Positions 11,711 through 21,486 of a stretch of 64,000 bases of DNA are shown in pieces; positions within the stretch are counted from its first letter, which is position 1; the number at the start of each line of letters is the position of its first letter. The notes below the pieces were generated by a model, which did no database searches, had not been told where the DNA came from, and saw nothing but the letters and a program-made list of their open reading frames with translations. The position numbers and the translations under genes were made by a program. Source of the stretch: Polyporus tsugae (Eukaryota; Basidiomycota; Agaricomycetes; Polyporales; Polyporaceae); NCBI GenBank assembly GCA_024305745.1, contig JAHRBS010000011.1:372001-436000 (forward strand), written 5' to 3'.

Positions 11711-11958
11711 CCACCCTGGGTTTGCTAGCCTTCCCCAACGAAATCAACCCTGTCCACGACTGTCAAACCCAGCCCTGGCTTAGATATGAACTACGTGACG
11801 CCGACCGGCCTAAATCCCCCCAGGTTTAGGCAAGGTGAGCACGCCCTGGATTTGTCCGGATTCTATGATCTTGCCGCATCTAAACCAGCTCGGTTTCGAA
11901 CCCCCGGAAACGCAGTGAATCCCCAGCTGGAATCCAGCTGGAGCTAGCCCCAGGGTGG
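11711..11958. mobile_element. Possible small MITE with short inverted ends
   Basis: CCACCCTGGG at 11711-11720 followed by GCTAGC at 11724 is matched in inverse at 11943-11958 (GCTAGC followed by CCCAGGGTGG, partly overlapping). A small internal hairpin CCTAAA...TTTAGG lies near 11810-11830. No target duplication is visible, so this may be chance. Confidence 0.3.
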
Positions 11959-12154
11959 TACCATTTTTGGTTTTTCCTGGAATCTACGCAGCCACCAGAC
12001 CGGCGCCAGCTGAAGCGATCAGCTCGCCCAGGTCTTTTTCCCAGCCGGACTCCAGCTGTCAGAAAATTGGCGGTGTACGAGGCTTTCTTGATCGTGAGTA
12101 CACACAGTACTCTTTCTTCGCTTTGCCGCCTGCTAACCGTTCTTTACACAGACC

Positions 12155-14121
12155 ATCATGCCAGCTTTTGAGGGCTTGCTCCCTCTGTCTGACAATCACA
12201 CATGCGCTGATATGCTCTTCGAGCTTGCAAACTGGCACGCGCTTGCAAAGTTACGCTTACATACTGACATCACGCTCGAGATCTTCCGCGCATCCACCAC
12301 GCATATGTATGAAGGCATCCGCCTGTTCGCAGCAACAACATGCCCTCGCTATGCTACTCGTGAGCTGGCAAACGAGGTCGGTGCACATTTGCGCCGTGCA
12401 AAGGGCAAGAACGTCCACGGTGATGCGCAAGCAGTCGTGTTCAACGTCATCAACACCTACAAATACCACTGCCTTGGCGACTATCCGGAATATATTGAGC
12501 GGTCTGGCCCATCCGACAATTATACAACCCAGGTGGTAAGTCTCGAGATCACGATCGGAGCACCAACAACACTTCTTATGATTTGTGCCTACAGGGTGAA
12601 CTCGAACATCGCCATGTCAAGCGGTTCTATGCGCGAACAAACAGGGTCAGGTATACCATGCAAATTGCTCGACGACAGCGGAAACGTGCTCTCCTCGAGA
12701 GCATCCGCCGACGAGACCAGACCTTCACGCCGCGCTGGGAAGAGAGTTTGAACCGTGCGAACGCAAAGCGAGAGGCTGCGGAGGCCTTCGATCGCTGCGC
12801 TCAACACGCAGCCGACCGCCGACAAGACGATCCCCTCCCTCCCACACCGCCGTCTACCCACTATGAAGTGTCCAAGTCCCAACGGTCGGCCATCAGGCTT
12901 TACGCATGGCTAGCTGACCATCGCAAGGACCCGGCAATCAAGGTATCCCCGGCTCTCTATTCCATCTGGGCGCTGCTTATGATCTTCAATGACAGGGATT
13001 CATCCCTATGTTGCGTGAACACCTCCTTCGACGACTCTTGGGACCGCCTCCTGATGGCGAGTACACACCTCAGCAGCACCGCGCCCTCCACATCCTGGAT
13101 GATCGTATATACCGCCACAAAGTCCTCCGCGTCAACTACACCACGTATGGCATGCGTCGGGACCAAGACTCGATCAATCCACGCACCCATCCCGATATCA
13201 TGCTCCTCGCCGACGACTCAAACTCTGACCTCCACCCGTACTGGTATGCACGTATTCTTGACATCTTCCATGCAAATGTCAGTTACGACGGGCCGGTTCC
13301 TCGCGCGCCACTCGGATGTGACAACCTGTTGAATTCCTTTGGGTGCGTTGGCTGGAGCTTGACCTGTCTCATCGTCACGGGTTCTAGCACCGCCGCCTTC
13401 CTCGTGTGCGCTTTGTTGCAGAGGATGACCCCGACGCATCACCTTTTGGGTTCATAGACCCCGATGATATAGTTCGTGCCACGTATCTGATGCCCTCATT
13501 CTCTGTGGGACCCACGGAGGACTCGGATTTTCTCGGGCCACCCTCACTTGCAAGGCGTTTCGACAGTACCGCTGACGATGATTGGTGTGCATTTGATGTT
13601 TGCATGTAAGTTTTCTTCTCGTCTGTGTCAGTAATGCATCGCGCTGATTTCACAACAGGTGGGTCGACCGTGACATGTACATGCGCTACCTCGGCGGGGG
13701 TATTGGCCATAGGGACGTGGGTGTGTCGCTCGAAACGTCTCGAGCTCACGCGGGCCGTTCGAAGAGCCGGAGGGACAACACGAAGCGAGCCGAAGATGGC
13801 AGGGAGGCCACGCAAAGCGATCAGGGGTCAGAGGATGACGACTGCATGGATTCGGACCCCGGGGAAGACAACATGGGTTCGGATCCCGAAGAAGACGACA
13901 ATGAGCGCGGCGACAGTGCGGATGCAGATGGTGATGCAGGGGAGAACACTGATTACGCGGGTGGCCATAGTAGCGACCATTCAGTTGAGCACAGCGAGGA
14001 CGAGAGTGGGACCGAGGAGGACGGGGCAGGAGGGATAGGCGAAGGTGAACAGTCGATCGACCCTGACGAGGATGGGATTTGTGATACAGTGTATGCAAAC
14101 GAGGGCTTCATGCCCCTTTGA
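12155..14121 (+). pseudogene. C-terminal part of an agaricomycete DDE-type transposase-like protein
   Basis: Exon 1 gives PAFEGLLP, FELANWHALAKLRLHTD and YKYHCLGDYPEYIER, then TTQ; exon 2 (from 12596) gives GELEHRHVKRFYARTNR; exon 3 (from about 12991) gives FIPMLREHL, HPYWYARILDIFHANV; later LWVRWLELDLSHRHGF, DPDASPFGFIDPDDIVRATY and DRDMYMRYLGGGIGHRD, ending in a long acidic tail. I know this order from a protein family abundant in agaricomycetes and linked to large DNA transposons of the Plavaka/KDZ type, though I cannot fix which. The N-terminal two thirds are missing or not recognisable. A frameshift near 13300, a TGA near 13318 and a TAG near 13385 break the frame, so the copy is dead. 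The acidic tail (13780-14100) is the only long uninterrupted part. Confidence 0.6.
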
Positions 14122-14629
14122 TAAATTGTCCTTTCGCTGGTTGGTCTTCCAAATGCACGGCATGAGTCACGGTAGGCACAGCAATGCCCCATATGTTAGA
14201 ACTTAGAAGTATTATGAACATGAGCCATCTCATGAGATCATTCATCGCGCGGGGTCTGACCAGCTGTGATCTTTGGCTATCGCAAATAGTCTCGTCAGAC
14301 GCTCTCTGATCGCTTCCGATCATAACCAGTTGGCGCGACAGGTGGCTATCGCATTCATCTAGAGTGATCACTCATGACAGCAAGTGCAGGTTTTGCTGAT
14401 CTGAGAGAGACAAGGAGAGAGTGGAGCGCTCTCGCTGCGCAACAGCTCAAAGTTCAAACACGTGCATTTCTATAACACTTGCAAATATGGCCAAAACATC
14501 TCTAAGAAACAGCAACAGAAGTGCAGCAAATGCTAGACTGGGGAATCCAGTTGATCTGTAGCTGTCAAATGCATCTCAATATTAGTTTGCAACCATCATG
14601 AAAATACAAATAAGTTGGTACCTTTGGGA
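14122..14629. other. AT-rich spacer between convergent genes
   Basis: Lower GC than its surroundings, no coding frame. It lies between the 3' end of the transposase remnant (+) and the 3' end of the OrsD/recombinase gene (-), so it should hold both 3' ends. Confidence 0.4.
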
Positions 14630-17600
14630 TCAACGACGGGCTCTCTTTTGACAGCTACTCTCTGGCATTGGACTGCTGAGATCAAGAGTAGCAGATGCGC
14701 TATGTCGCCTCTTTTGACCTTTACTGCCTAGGACCTGGCTGCCAGCGGCACTAGTGCCAGTGGTGATTGTGTCACTTCGTTGATGGGGTGCTTGATCTTC
14801 CAATTGCCAGTGGGCGAGATCAACCATGGACTTAGATTTCAGTGTTCCACCTGCAATAGCACAATAAATAGTAAGTCATAGAGATTCCCCACACTGCAAC
14901 AATATTGGACTTACCAGGGGCGATGTTTAGAGTTTTATGCCACTTGACAGAGGCAGCGAGAAAGGCTGGGATCAGATGCTCTGGAAGGCCTATCTTAGAG
15001 TTCTGTGTCCTCCCATAGTGATTAGTATCAACAGAGAGTGAGTGCCCTGCTTGCGCTGATTCTATGGTGTTCTGCCCCTCTGCTAATTTCTCCACAAGGT
15101 GACAGCCTGTAAGTTCACGGCGAAAAGAAGTGGAGCAATGTCTCCACAGCTGAACCCCTACTGAAACACCAAGGTATTTCTGCGTCCATTTGTTCATTAC
15201 ACTTGTGATGATCCTTGCATCAATGCCTTGAGGAGTCCTAGTGCACCCACCCAGACTGTTGAAGAGATATGTCTGATAGCGAGCATGGATCTCCTTGTTG
15301 TCTGGCCAGAGTTCCACAGCGCAAAGTTGAGCGAAGGGACGGCAGAGTGCCTCCTTGTAGATGAAGATGGTGCCAAGTGTAGCGCCAAGGGAGTGGGGAA
15401 TGAAATTGTCTTTGCCTTCCACACCGCGCTGCTTGTGGTATATCCGTGCCAGCATGACATGTCCAGACATGATGATGAGGGACCGCATCATGCCCAATGG
15501 GGTGTTTTGGCAGGACATACCAGCCAGTTCAGTTATACGGCCTGGAGCTCCCGCGGTCATGACAGCTAACGTGAGGCAAAGTGCGTCCAGTTCAGCGTAT
15601 TGTGAGAGCCAGTCACGGAGTGCAGGCTGGTTCCAGACAATGGGTTCATTCTTGGAGGACAGAATGAACTTGCTCCTAAGGCCTGGGGTGCTGAAGATAT
15701 GCTTCGCAGCCCATTGCGTGGGGCCGAGATAGCCTGAGCCCTTGTTCCGTTCATCATGGAATAGGGAATACCCTGGAGTCCCAATGGACCAGTCGTCTTG
15801 AAGCAAGGGAAGGTCGAGGTGGGGAGGGTCGCCAAACAGGAGGGTGTCTTTTAGAAGAGCTCGGGCAGCATTCTCCATGACCGCAATACAACGACGAAGT
15901 CCCTGCAACGAGACTTCCCCACCATCTGGCAAGCAGAGGGTTGGTGTATCAGCACCCTGTTTCCAGAGGAAGTGGCGCGGCTTTGGATTTGATAAGACGC
16001 TGTACGTAGCATCAGCCTGATAAAGCTTCAAAAGGGCGAATGCGGTGTCAGATGTGTTCTGCCGAGTCTCTTGACCCTCCCGATGAGTCTCTGAGCCACC
16101 GGGATTAAGCCACCGTTCAAGCGGCAAGATGTAATTGAAGAGGAGGGCGTCAGGCTGGTGCTCGTGGTTCGCGCTGTCTTCCTCGTCCACGTCGTCGTCG
16201 TCGTCCCCGTCGTCTTCCTCGGAGTCCTCGTCCCCGCCGTCTTCCTCGGAGTCCTCGTCCACGTCGTCTTCCTCGTCCTCGTCCACGTCGTCTTCCTCGT
16301 CCTCGTCCACGTCGTCTTCCTCGTCTTCGTCCCCGCCGTCTTCCTCGTCTACGTTCGTGTCGTCGTCCACATCCGCATCTGCGCCGTCTTCCTCGTCCAC
16401 GTCCATGCTGGTGTCTGCATCTGCCTGTAGCCCTTTGCGCTCATCTGCATCTCTCCGTTCATGGGCTTCTGTGAGAAAACAGAGTCTCTGAAGTACAATT
16501 CAATAGGGCAATACAACTAAATATTAGACTTTAAAGCTTACCAGGAGGTACTGGAGTTTGGCCAGCACTGGTGTTGCGCGCTCAGGTGGTTCTAGACCAA
16601 GTCCATCCTTTGTAATCTGGGTGGTCGCCAGGAAGCGTATCAGAATATGTTCAAATGGGTCCTCTGTCCTCATGATGAAGCGAGCTGTGAAGAGTTTGAA
16701 TAGAAGACGATGGACATCATGTTCTAAACCGAACTGGTCCTGCTTTGAGCCTGAAAGTTCAGCCTTCTGATATTTCGCTAGAGCCATCTCAAGAGCTCTA
16801 GCAGCATCAACCACACCACCAGATGGCTGAAGGTAGGAGCTTTCCCTGATTATGAAGGCAATGACGCGAATCCCAATAGCGATGTAGGCTGGTAGAGTTC
16901 GTGCTTGAAGCTGCTTGAATGGACGGCGACGGCTCAGTCTGCCATGAAATAAAATTTAGACTTTATCTGGGGTGTGCCTTGAAAGATATTCACTCACGCA
17001 GATTTTCCACTATTGCCTTGTGTAAGTACCCTCCGGGTTTGACAGCTGGTGTTCTTGATGAGACCGTGCGCTTTCTCAAAATAGGCGCAAATGTGGCGTC
17101 GCAGAGGGAAAAGTGGGTCGTCTGCGGTTGGCATCCCTGCTTGCTCCCGAAGGACAGACCATGGTCGATCCAGGGCTCTGAGGCGTGAGTGCCACCCAGT
17201 GGTATCTTGCCAATCGCTCATCTGGTGGTGGTCGTCACTAGCGCCTAGACTAAGAGCCGCAGCAGCAGCAGCAGCACTCCTTAGATAAATGTCCATAGGG
17301 GAGGACTCCGAAGATGGCGCCTGACCGGGTTCTGCAGAGTGCGTGACAGAGAAACCAGTCTTGTATTGGGGACGAAGGGAAAGGCGTTGCATGGTATAGC
17401 CTTCCAGAGGAGTTGGATTCTTGATATCGTGTTCCTGCTTTGCATGGCGAGAACAAGACTTGGAAGTCTCAAATGCAGCAAAGCACTGAGGATGTGGGCA
17501 CTTGAAACAGTTTTCAAAGGTCTTTAAACCTTTGAAAGCCCTGACCTGCCCGCTAGGAGAGCCAGGCATCCCAGACACCAAGCCCTCCCTTTGGACAAAA

Positions 17601-18822
17601 GCTGTCAGCGCCTCCGTAATGTTCTTCTTGGTCCCAAAGCGGCGTCGGTTCTCGACCTTCCAGTGCGATCCAAAGTGGGAGACGATAGCTGTGGACTCTA
17701 TCACATATTGGCATGTGGTGCAGACGAACGCCCGCAAACGTCGATTGATTTGAAGTCCCAAAGAAGCTATAGTCTGGCCTGGCGCATAACTAGCATCATA
17801 GAGCTGTGGAGTAGCTGAGCTTGAGTAATATAAAGGTTATTAAGACTAGGAGCAAACATACCTCAGCCTGGGACTCCGGATCAATAAGGGGGTCCTCAGA
17901 ATGTTCCGTAGAGGAGTCCCTGGCCTGACCGAGAATTTAGCGGCTAGATCAATGAAGATAATGAGAAATAGACATACTTCTGCTGATGACCAGCTGCAGT
18001 CCTTAAGGTGCTTCTGAAGCGGGTGGAGAGTCCAAAATACTTTTGTACAAGCAGAGGGCATCATTTCTTCTCCTGGTTTACAACAGCGACATTGGAAGCC
18101 GCTGCTAGGCTCGCGGACAACCCTTATACACAGTCCTAGGTGTGTGAAGTCATGCGAAAGCGCTTCTTTACAGTGGCGCAGGTGGTTCGATGGGGACCCA
18201 TCCAACTCTGCAGAGCACCACTGGCATTTATCTAGGCATAGGTGCAGGTGAACGCTGGAATCGGCAATCCAAGGGCCCGTGACAACAATCGCAGTAGGAT
18301 TTCGACATACCTGAGGGTGTCTCCGGTAAAGAGACAGACGGTGGGCCTGGCAGAGGACTTGGGGTACGTTGGGCCAGAGAAGTTAAGCCCTGATCTAGAG
18401 AAGATGGGGGTTGGACAGGGGGGACCACCTCGAAGTTGTAGGAGGACGGTGGGGAAGCACTGGCAGGCCTCTATGGAGATTGGTGCATCAGCCTTGACAT
18501 TTCACAACTACAAATGTTACAGGCATACCTCGATCTTCCAATAGACCCCTCCAACCCTATGACGATGGTTCCTCAACGCTCCTTGGGTGGGGAATGATTG
18601 GCCACAAGTTACATTCTGGGCATTGAGGCATAGGCACTTGAATAAACCGTCAGGCTGTCGGTGAACTGTGACCTTCTCACTTGTTTTGAGTCCCATGTGG
18701 ACATCGACCAAGCACTTTGGAATGGAAGTGCACGACCGGCCATGGTTGGCAGGCGGTCCGACAGTAGGACGTTTACAGTACTCGCACTTCCAGGATCGAG
18801 TTTTGTAGGCGTCTTTCACCAT
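14630..18822 (-). CDS. Zinc-finger/OrsD-like protein with C-terminal tyrosine-recombinase-like domain
   Basis: Eight exons with GT-AG introns join without a stop from ATG 18822 (MVKDAYKTRSW) to the TAG ending CQKRARR near 14630, roughly 1270 residues. The N-terminus has two similar zinc-type modules (KCEYC...NHGRSC and KCQWC...NHLRHC, each followed by a C.C pair and an H), separated by a Pro/Ser linker. Next comes an OrsD-like region (LGLQINRRLRAFVCTTCQ, HFGSH, CPHPQCFAAFETSKSCSRH), a helical middle, and a long Asp/Glu run. The C-terminal half (14870-15700) shows the signature of tyrosine recombinases: GRITELAGM (first Arg), YHK (Lys), QLWRHCSTSFRREL (second Arg, His replaced by Gln), AGHSLSVDTNHYGR (His and nucleophile Tyr). 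A further upstream exon is possible (acceptor at about 18850). Function inferred: DNA-recombining mobile-element protein, Crypton-like. OrsD family function is unknown. Confidence 0.7.
16150..16405 (-). repeat. In-frame acidic coding repeat
   Basis: Imperfect 15- to 24-base units reading GAC/GAG/GAA encode about 80 residues that are nearly all Asp and Glu inside the OrsD/recombinase gene (first units DEEDDVDEDEEDDVDE). On the + strand it appears as a pyrimidine-rich tract. Confidence 0.8.
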
Positions 18823-20263
18823 CTGAGCAGTGGGACCCTCAGTGATTAAGCCTATGTCAAAAGGTTGTATACAACGCTCACCTTTGCAGACGACAGGAGG
18901 ATGGAGAAAGAAGGGGAAGTTTGTGAATGTGCAACAACTTTATGTGAACGCTTCTAGTTGAAATCAAATCCCTGAGCGCCGAGAAAGGAAGCGATTTGGG
19001 CGGCCTGATTAACGCACATTCGTCGTGAAAGTTCCGAACATGTTCCGTATTCTCCATGCCCAACTTGTTCAGCCGCCTGTCCACTAGCAACGTTACGTAG
19101 TTAAACATTGCTCGAAATATACAACGGTTCTATAGAATGCGAACATGGGATGAAGGACGGCGAGTGCCCAATGGAAGCCAGCAACTTACCAGTGGTCCAG
19201 CCGGATCCAGCTGCTCCGGATCATACTTGCCTTGAGGATAGTCTTGTCGCCCGACCGGTCGGTACTCAGCGGTGCGCTCCAATCCATGTATGATAAGGCG
19301 AACAGAGGCGGTATTGACTTCTTCACTGGTGTTCACCCGCGCTGAACGCTGAGCCAGATGTGTGACATGGGTGAGGCGGTGGTCAATGGGTGACGATTGA
19401 GTACAAGGTGCCAAGGAGGACAACGGTCGGCACTGGGAAAGCCTGTCCCCGTCTGCAAGTGCTCAGCTCAGTCTAACGCTGTGTAGGTCACAACAAACGC
19501 TCACTACGATGGGGATGAAGCACGCATACAGCAGATCTAGTCCACAACTGCACGGAGGAATGCATCGTGGGTTGTGTGCACTGGCGCTCCTGCAAGAAGA
19601 GCGTACGAGACAGTCGCCAAAGTCCTCATCGCTCAAGTGGATGTTGTTTGACATTGAAGACGGTGTTGTGAGGTTCATCGCGACTTCGTGGTTCTTGACA
19701 TCCCTGACGAGACGCTGGGTGTAGGAGGGAGTAGTGCGGTTACCAGTGGGGATCTCGACGTGACCGTTCTGTCAGACACCGACGTAGCTAAAAAATTTAG
19801 CCAGTTAGTATCAAATCGCGGGGTGACTAGTACCGCGTGAAGAACTCACGAGAACATGCGCCATGCGTTCTCAAACCGTTTCTCAGTTCCATCCATAACT
19901 GCACGAAGACCTCAGAGTCGCAAGGCAACAAGGTGAACGTGATCGAGGCGCAAGGGCCGGTCGAAGAGGAGGGGCGGCACAAGAATGAGGGGCAATACTT
20001 GTGGGAGGGCACAACATGCGGGCAGCGACGGTGAGACAATCAAGACAAAGAATAATCGGACTGGCCGTGAAAAGAGCCTCGTGAGATGTCGCTGACGATC
20101 TGGTTTCCGTGGTGACAAACTTGGAGGAGGGAAGTGCAAGGGGGAAAATGTAGCGAAGGAGCAGGGGATGCTAGTCTTGCAAGAAAATGGGCTCTGGGGA
20201 ATGTGAGCTTCGAAGCTCACTTGATGTCCCTAAGCCAACCCTGGCTCTCTGCTCTCCCAGCGT
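18823..20263. other. Unassigned; scattered coding-like fragments on the minus strand
   Basis: Short minus-strand pieces look protein-like, with possible introns between them: one around 19500-19740 (TQRLVRDVKNHEVAMNLTTP) and one around 19190-19330 (VRLIIHGLERTAEYRPVG). I do not recognise them, and they are too short and interrupted to model. They may be further gene fragments like the RPB1 piece beyond. Confidence 0.3.
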
Positions 20264-20318
20264 ATCCACTCCTCCCGGTTCTCCCACTCCTCCCGGTTCT
20301 CCCACTCCTCCCTCCCCA
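20264..20318. repeat. 18-bp tandem repeat
   Basis: About 2.7 perfect copies of CACTCCTCCCGGTTCTCC. Confidence 0.8.
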
Positions 20319-20899
20319 TTCCATCTTCGGACACTATCAGTGGGAGCGTCCAGGCGCTAGCTCGAGAACAAGAGCACGGTTGGCCGGAGTGAGGGGCGGA
20401 AGCGAGGGCATCTTGCCTCCCGGGTGTGAGATCAAGGCAGTCGGAGCTGAAAAGGGAGGAGGGAAAAGGAGGAAGTCGCCAAAGTTCTCGTACTCCCGCC
20501 CGAGCTGGAATCATGGGTCATGGTAGCCGGACTTGGCAGCTCGCTCGAAGTCGCGGAGGGTCGTGTATAGGTCGTGTGAGATGAACTGACTGTGGGTAGA
20601 TGTCCAACAATGCGGACATCGCGCATGTAGACAACCTCAGCGACCGTGCGGCGGGGCAGGCATGGGCCGCTGCGCGCTACGAGGCAGCGATCTGGAGGAT
20701 GATGGGGATCTGACGTTGACAAGCTTCTGCAGCTTGGGATCGTCGATCTGGGTGGGGCAAACGGTCGGGTTCGTCGATGCCGGGCTGGAGCGGGCACGGA
20801 GCTTCTGGGCACGGTCGACAAGGACACCGCCGATCTCGTGTGCGGGATGGGCAAGATGGGATAGATTTCAGACGGAGCGGAGGGCCATCGCGCCCACCC

Positions 20900-21410
20900 A
20901 ATGGGCCGGTCGCAGAGTTCGCGGACGAAGTCGATGATGTAGGCACCTTCGAGGTCGCTAGGCTTTCGCCTGTCGACGTGAAAAATGGGCATGGCGTTCT
21001 GCCCGATCTGTTGGAGGTTGACGGGAAGGTAACGAGGAGCAGAGGGGCCATACGGCTTCCAGTGCCTTGATCAGACGAAGCTGGATGTTGCCGGTCCCTT
21101 GGGCTGCTTCTGTGCGTCCTGACCGCTGTGATCACAGGCCAAGTTGAGCTCGTGCTCGACCTTCTTTTCGAATGACTCTAGGATTGTCATACCCGATGAC
21201 GGCTCTGGATGTAGACCTTCGTCTTCCTGTCGGCGATCGTCTCTCCCATCCCGAGGCTGGAGCCGTTGCGGAACGACGAGTAGTTGACGACCTGCTGGAG
21301 GCCGGTGGAGGGCGTTCGTGTGGCTTCGGGCCCTTCTCCCACAAGAATGAGGACCGGACTTGTGGGCGATGCACCGACCGTCGTCTTCTCCGATAGAGCA
21401 CTGAGTTTGA
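20900..21410 (-). pseudogene. RNA polymerase II largest subunit (RPB1) fragment with deletions
   Basis: Minus-strand pieces in shifting frames match RPB1 in the family's order. From about 21400 downward: KTTVGAS, GPEATRTPSTGLQQVVNY, then FRNGSSLGMGETIADRKT (active-site region leading into the funnel), ESFEKKVEHELNLA with a DHSGQDAQKQ tail, a short [14 protein letters not shown], and finally [19 protein letters not shown] continuing [19 protein letters not shown] (about 21035-20905). Between these the family has several hundred more residues, including the bridge helix, so internal segments are deleted. Stops and frameshifts are present. RPB1 is the catalytic subunit of RNA polymerase II and is normally single copy; the functional gene must lie elsewhere. 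Confidence 0.75.
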
Positions 21411-21450
21411 TAGCCCCTCGGATGTGGGTGGCGATGGGGGAGAAGGGAGG

Positions 21451-21486
21451 GAAACCAGGAGGGAAACCAGGAGGGAAACCAGGAGG
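21451..21486. repeat. 12-bp tandem repeat
   Basis: Three copies of GAAACCAGGAGG, just upstream of the RPB1 fragment in its reading direction. Confidence 0.8.

Noticed and set aside
11885..11925. GGTTTCGAACCCCC, similar to a tRNA B box
   Set aside because: No cloverleaf or A box could be folded around it, and the consensus GGTTCGA is interrupted by an extra base.
16135..16491. Forward Ser-rich open frame opposite the acidic repeat
   Set aside because: It is the antisense of the Asp/Glu tract in the OrsD/recombinase gene.
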